NCBI RefSeq assembly: GCF_001720165.1
Contig: NZ_MCRI01000006.1
Coordinates: 1-64,000, forward strand
Length of the DNA stretch: 64,000 bases
From: Methylophaga muralis
Lineage (GTDB): Bacteria; Pseudomonadota; Gammaproteobacteria; Nitrosococcales; Methylophagaceae
Direction: 5' to 3'
Numbering within the stretch: the first letter of the stretch is position 1; each line of letters opens with the position of its first letter. Positions 61,501-64,000 of this stretch are shown piece by piece. The notes beneath the pieces were generated by a model, which saw only the letters and a program-made list of their open reading frames with translations, searched no databases and was not told where the DNA came from. Both the position numbers and the translations under genes were made by a program.

Positions 61501-62113
61501 CCTGAGTGATAAATTTTTCGATAAACACGCCATCATTGGAAAAATTATTGGCACCCAGCCGTTTAACTGAATTGAAAGCATTTTTCAGCTCATCTTCGTT
61601 ATCACAACGACTCATGCCGATACCACCACCGCCGGCGGTGGATTTCAGCATCACTGGATAACCAATGGTTTGAGCGATAGCGATCGCCTGTTCAATATCC
61701 TCAAGTAATTCTGAACCGGGCAATAACGGCACAGCACTCTGCTGAGCCAGCGCTCTGGCGCTGTGTTTCAGGCCAAACGCTTCCATCTGCTCAGGTGTCG
61801 GCCCCAGAAAAACCAGATTATTGGCTTCACAAAGTCGGGCAAAGTCGGGGTTTTCACTTAAAAAACCATAACCGGGATGAATGGCTTGTGCGCCGGTTTC
61901 TTTGGCAATTTTGAGAATGCGTTGCTGATTCAGATAAGTGTCTGCGGCGCGGCCTTCTCCAAGAGAAAAAGCTTCATCAGCTGTGCTGACATGCAATGAG
62001 TCTCGATCCGCTTCGGCATAAATCGCTACGGCCTGAATGCCCATTTGATGAAGGGTGCGGATAATCCGGGTGGCAATAGCCCCGCGGTTGGCAATTAAAA
62101 TCTTCTTGAACAT
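58517..62113 (-). CDS. Biotin-dependent urea/guanidine carboxylase
   Basis: A 1198-residue multidomain enzyme: biotin carboxylase (1-450: ILIANRGAIATRIIRTL, STAGGGGIGMSRC, EVNTRLQVEHGVTE), the KipA-like then KipI-like carboxyltransferase halves (about 460-770 and 800-1000), a C-terminal linker, and the biotinyl domain with ILEAMKMEI (biotin Lys1160). It is generally labelled urea carboxylase. Between two DUF1989 genes and atzF it more likely carboxylates guanidine. An 87-base gap separates it from the upstream DUF1989 gene. Confidence 0.9.
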   Translation of the reverse strand: MFKKILIANRGAIATRIIRTLHQMGIQAVAIYAEADRDSLHVSTADEAFSLGEGRAADTYLNQQRILKIAKETGAQAIHPGYGFLSENPDFARLCEANNLVFLGPTPEQMEAFGLKHSARALAQQSAVPLLPGSELLEDIEQAIAIAQTIGYPVMLKSTAGGGGIGMSRCDNEDELKNAFNSVKRLGANNFSNDGVFIEKFITQARHIEVQIIGDGQGHVLALGDRDCSSQRRNQKVIEEAPAPNIPDNVRQSMHEVAVRLMAAVKYRSAGTVEFVYDAQSHDFYFLEVNTRLQVEHGVTEAIYQVDLVRWMIEVGAQENTLPVEAPEPHGHAIQVRLYAEDPFKKFQPSAGLLTEVVFPQLPDLRIDHWIKPGIEISPFFDPMLAKVISFAETRETAHAKLLTALKQISIYGIETNTDYLSHILNDAAFLSASITTRYLDSFVYSPNTFSVLSPGTMTTVQDYPGRQGYWDIGIPPSGPYDNWSFRLGNRLLGNTEDCAGLEITLSGPELVFNCSSQIIITGATIEAKLNGEPIDCWQIYSVSSGDKLTLGQIKAAGTRAYLLVAGGIQCPNYLGSRSTFTLGQFGGHVGRTLKTGDVLHLSDETAVVDLTTTPAELIPEITTHWEIKVIYGPHGAPDFFTEQDIETFFAADWKIHYNSSRTGIRLIGPRPEWARNTGGEAGLHPSNIHDNAYAVGTIDFTGDMPIILGPDGPSLGGFVCPATVITAELWKIGQLKAGDTVRFIPVSIETARAMERAQLESLSNLTQQTVEVAPTAIGSPIYDTLVSPDTGIDVCYRLAGDHYLLVEYGELKLDINLRFKVHALMLWLQQQNIKGLRELTPGIRSLQIHYDGLQISLETLVGILKQAEQEISNIEEMDVPARIVHLPISWNDEACQQAIQKYMQSVRHNAPWCPDNIEFIRRINGLSSVDEVKRIVFEASYLVMGLGDVYLGAPVATPLDPRHRLVTTKYNPARTWTAENSVGIGGSYLCVYGMEGPGGYQFIGRTLQMWNRYLQTTEFTKPWLLRFFDQIKFYEVTHDELVQIRRDFPQGNYPLKIEETTFNLKRYNQFIEQHKESIDSFTRQRELAFEQELEHWKREGLLHFDSGNEPQIIDEESAPLPENAISVDSPLNCSVWKVEVEIGSFVQEGDVLMILEAMKMEIQITATQAGTVTEIKRQAGAQVGMGDRLVVISGEAE

Positions 62114-62156
62114 GGTTTTATCATCTCAAGGTGTGGGTCGTCCCACTTAATTCCGG

Positions 62157-62182
62157 CGTGTTTCAAGTCGTCTTAAAACACG
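62157..62182 (-). other. Hairpin in the gap before the carboxylase gene
   Basis: CGTGTTT pairs with AAACACG over a 12-base loop, and a smaller GTGGG/CCCAC hairpin follows toward the carboxylase start. They lie in the only sizeable gap inside the operon and may adjust expression between the DUF1989 and carboxylase genes. Confidence 0.35.
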
Positions 62183-62200
62183 TTATTGCTGTTGTTCTGT

Positions 62201-62839
62201 TCAATCCCAGATGTAAAGGCCTATCGGAGTAGGGTTGTAGGCATTACAGGGGTTATTGAGCTGTGGACAATTGGAAATCAACACGATGACATCCATTTCG
62301 GCCTGCAATTCAACGTATTTACCGGCTTCTGAAATACCGTCAGCAAAGGTCAATCCACCTTGTTCGGTAACCGGTACATTCATGAAAAAATTAATGTTAT
62401 GAGTGATATCGCGTTTGCTGATGCCAAACTGTTCATTTTCAGCAACAGCCAGCATCCAGCTATCACGACAGGCGTGCATGGTTTTCTTTTCCAGGGCGTA
62501 ACGCACAGTATTGGATTCGGTAGCACAGGCACCGCCCAACGTATCGTGGCGACCACAGGTATCAGCGATAATGGTTAGCATCGGATTGCCCATATTGCTC
62601 AACAATGTCGTACCGGCAGTCAGATACACATTTTTCTGCTCACGTATGGTGTCCATTGCGCTATAGCGTTCTGCAGGATCAGCGGCGCTATAAAACAGAA
62701 TGTCGGCTGCCTGATTACCGTGCAGATCGACGATACGCAGCGTTTGGTTTTTCAGCAGTGGCTTCATCCAGTAATCACCGGCCAGTACTTCTTCGTAACG
62801 GGCGGCTTCATTGGTATTCAAATGACTTTCTTTAATCAC
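62201..62839 (-). CDS. DUF1989 protein 2 (urea carboxylase-associated; carboxyguanidine deiminase subunit)
   Basis: A 212-residue protein from GTG 62839 (AAGGA upstream); GTG 62872, overlapping the previous gene, is an alternative. It has [44 protein letters not shown] (Cys/His cluster, metal-site candidate), [10 protein letters not shown], and [14 protein letters not shown]1989 pairs beside this type of carboxylase are known as CgdA/CgdB, which convert carboxyguanidine to allophanate. I cannot say which of the two this is. The older label is urea carboxylase-associated protein 2. Confidence 0.85.
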   Translation of the reverse strand: MIKESHLNTNEAARYEEVLAGDYWMKPLLKNQTLRIVDLHGNQAADILFYSAADPAERYSAMDTIREQKNVYLTAGTTLLSNMGNPMLTIIADTCGRHDTLGGACATESNTVRYALEKKTMHACRDSWMLAVAENEQFGISKRDITHNINFFMNVPVTEQGGLTFADGISEAGKYVELQAEMDVIVLISNCPQLNNPCNAYNPTPIGLYIWD

Positions 62840-62856
62840 GTTCTGTTTGTCCTTTT

Positions 62857-63597
62857 TTAATGATGTCCACACAGGTGATAGAGACGGTTGTTTTCAAAAC
62901 CACGCTGGTTTTCGGCACAGGCATTCAGGCACACATCGTCTTCAGTGACAGCGGCAGCATTACGGATTTGATAGGTAACGGAGTTTTTCGGATAGGTTGC
63001 TGCCGTATTCATCGGGTGCGGGCAGGTGTGGAACAGCACCAGGGTATCCATTTCAAAGCGTAAATCGATGTGATCTCCGGCCTTACTGTGATTTTCCACA
63101 AAGGTCAGATTGCCTAGGTCATCGGTTTTTATGCAGCTGAAAAGATTCAGGTTGGCTGCCATATCGCGTTTATTCAGACCGTATTTGGCTAACTCGACTA
63201 AAAACGCCTGTTCGCCACTGATGGTCCAATCATTTCGAAACTGTTGGTAATTTTTGACACCCCATTTAGCCTGCAACGCAGCATTGGTCAGATTGCCACC
63301 AACGGTATCGTGCCAGCCAACGGTATCTTCAGTGATCGAGCAGAAGATGCGGCCCATATCAGAATAAAGACAGTGACCTTTGGTCAGTTTAAATGTGTGC
63401 TGACATTTCAAGGTATCAGGAGCGTTGTAGCGTTCCAGCGTATTCTCCGGGTTATAAAACAACATGCCGACATTGGCGCCGCCATCCTGATCAATCAGCC
63501 GCAGGGTGGTACCTTTGCGCATCAGCATTGACCAGTGGGCGCCGCCTGGTAGGGTGTCCTGATATAAAACGTCTTTGTCTTGGGTAATTTCAGTCAT
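62857..63597 (-). CDS. DUF1989 protein 1 (urea carboxylase-associated; carboxyguanidine deiminase subunit)
   Basis: A 246-residue paralogue of the next gene. The same core is seen: [43 protein letters not shown] (the Cys/Arg of the other subunit is replaced, CGRHD versus VGWHD), [11 protein letters not shown], and HTCPHPMN. The residue difference suggests that only one subunit keeps the full metal site. A C-terminal tail has further Cys and His ([20 protein letters not shown]). Its ATG overlaps the ABC ATPase end by eight bases. Confidence 0.86.
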   Translation of the reverse strand: MTEITQDKDVLYQDTLPGGAHWSMLMRKGTTLRLIDQDGGANVGMLFYNPENTLERYNAPDTLKCQHTFKLTKGHCLYSDMGRIFCSITEDTVGWHDTVGGNLTNAALQAKWGVKNYQQFRNDWTISGEQAFLVELAKYGLNKRDMAANLNLFSCIKTDDLGNLTFVENHSKAGDHIDLRFEMDTLVLFHTCPHPMNTAATYPKNSVTYQIRNAAAVTEDDVCLNACAENQRGFENNRLYHLCGHH

Positions 63598-64000
63598 TTT
63601 GTTTAACCTGTTGCGTCGTTAATTTTTCTTGAATGTCACTTATTGATTGTTTTCTGGAACGTCCTACCGGTATGTCATAGGTGATCGACGCCCCATAACG
63701 GTTTGGCTGATCCGGATCATGTCGTTGTTTATCAAATACCAGCAGTTGAGTGCCTAATGAAAAGCCCTCGGACAAATCATGGGTGATCATAAAAATGGTG
63801 ATATTGGTCTCGCGCCAGATATCCAGAATCAACTCATGCATATCGGATCGAATACCTGGATCAAGTGCACCAAACGGCTCATCCAGTAACAGGATCTGCG
63901 GTTGTTTAATTAATGCCTGAGCGATTGCCAGACGTTGCTGCATACCTCCTGACAATTCGCTGGGATATTTGGTTAAAGCGTGGTCGAGACCAACCTTTTC
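63590..64000 (-). CDS. ABC transporter ATP-binding protein, C-terminal part
   Basis: The visible 136 residues continue beyond the window edge. They hold the signature LSGGMQQRLAIAQAL, Walker B QILLLDEPFGALDPGIR and the switch His in FMITHDLSEGF, typical of the nitrate/sulfonate/taurine importer family. Walker A lies outside. Importers of this type next to the DUF1989/carboxylase genes are thought to take up guanidine or a related compound. The gene overlaps DUF1989 protein 1 by eight bases. Confidence 0.9.
   Translation of the reverse strand, partial: EKVGLDHALTKYPSELSGGMQQRLAIAQALIKQPQILLLDEPFGALDPGIRSDMHELILDIWRETNITIFMITHDLSEGFSLGTQLLVFDKQRHDPDQPNRYGASITYDIPVGRSRKQSISDIQEKLTTQQVKQND

Overview
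This 64 kb window looks like chromosome from a gammaproteobacterium, most likely a methylotroph of the Methylophaga / Thiotrichales type. That placement is inference: it rests on protein flavour, a mltD/gloB/yafS-like/rnhA/dnaQ neighbourhood, a tkt-gap-pgk-pyk-fba sugar-phosphate cluster, HpnD/HpnE squalene genes and moderate GC. It is mostly core genome. I see no rRNA, tRNA, CRISPR array, prophage or transposase.

Layout. 1-3.5 kb: SRPBCC fragment, YVTN beta-propeller, trmL, mltD. 3.8-9.3 kb: DUF2797 protein, pyrD, an MscS channel, gloB, a YafS-like methyltransferase, rnhA, dnaQ. 9.3-14 kb: grpE, dnaK, dnaJ, dapB, with near-consensus sigma-32 promoters before both grpE and dnaK. 14-20.5 kb: accessory-looking block with a lipoprotein hydrolase, a membrane histidine kinase/OmpR-type regulator pair and a repeat-rich type Va autotransporter. 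20.8-23.7 kb: PBP1B and a TPR lipoprotein that looks like its LpoP-type activator. 24-31.7 kb: central carbon cluster (tkt, gap, pgk, pyk, fba). 31.7-37.5 kb: crcB with DUF190, serS, an M50 protease, a long trpS with a probable Fe-S motif, rluB and a diguanylate cyclase. 37.6-42.3 kb: SDR, lipoprotein, hpnE, hpnD, a [2Fe-2S] ferredoxin and ispB on the minus strand. 42.4-46.8 kb: rplU, rpmA, obgE, proB, a frame-disrupted rpsT, xthA and a 55-aa DUF6435 protein. 46.8-50.7 kb: recQ and a small cupin gene between two mosaic non-coding repeats in opposite orientation. 50.7-56.6 kb: unknown protein, dinB, ampG-like transporter, two small unknowns, ppnN. 56.7-64 kb: a minus-strand operon of allophanate hydrolase, a biotin carboxylase annotated as urea carboxylase, two DUF1989 proteins and the end of an ABC ATPase. 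The last set is best read as guanidine rather than urea assimilation.

The most unusual signals are: (1) the two non-coding repeats near recQ, in which several hairpins keep a common loop and flanks while their stems differ in sequence but stay complementary; (2) the carboxylase/DUF1989/allophanate hydrolase operon; (3) rpsT, which needs a one-base shift in an eight-base homopolymer to read through; (4) the C-x21-C-x6-C-x2-C motif in trpS.
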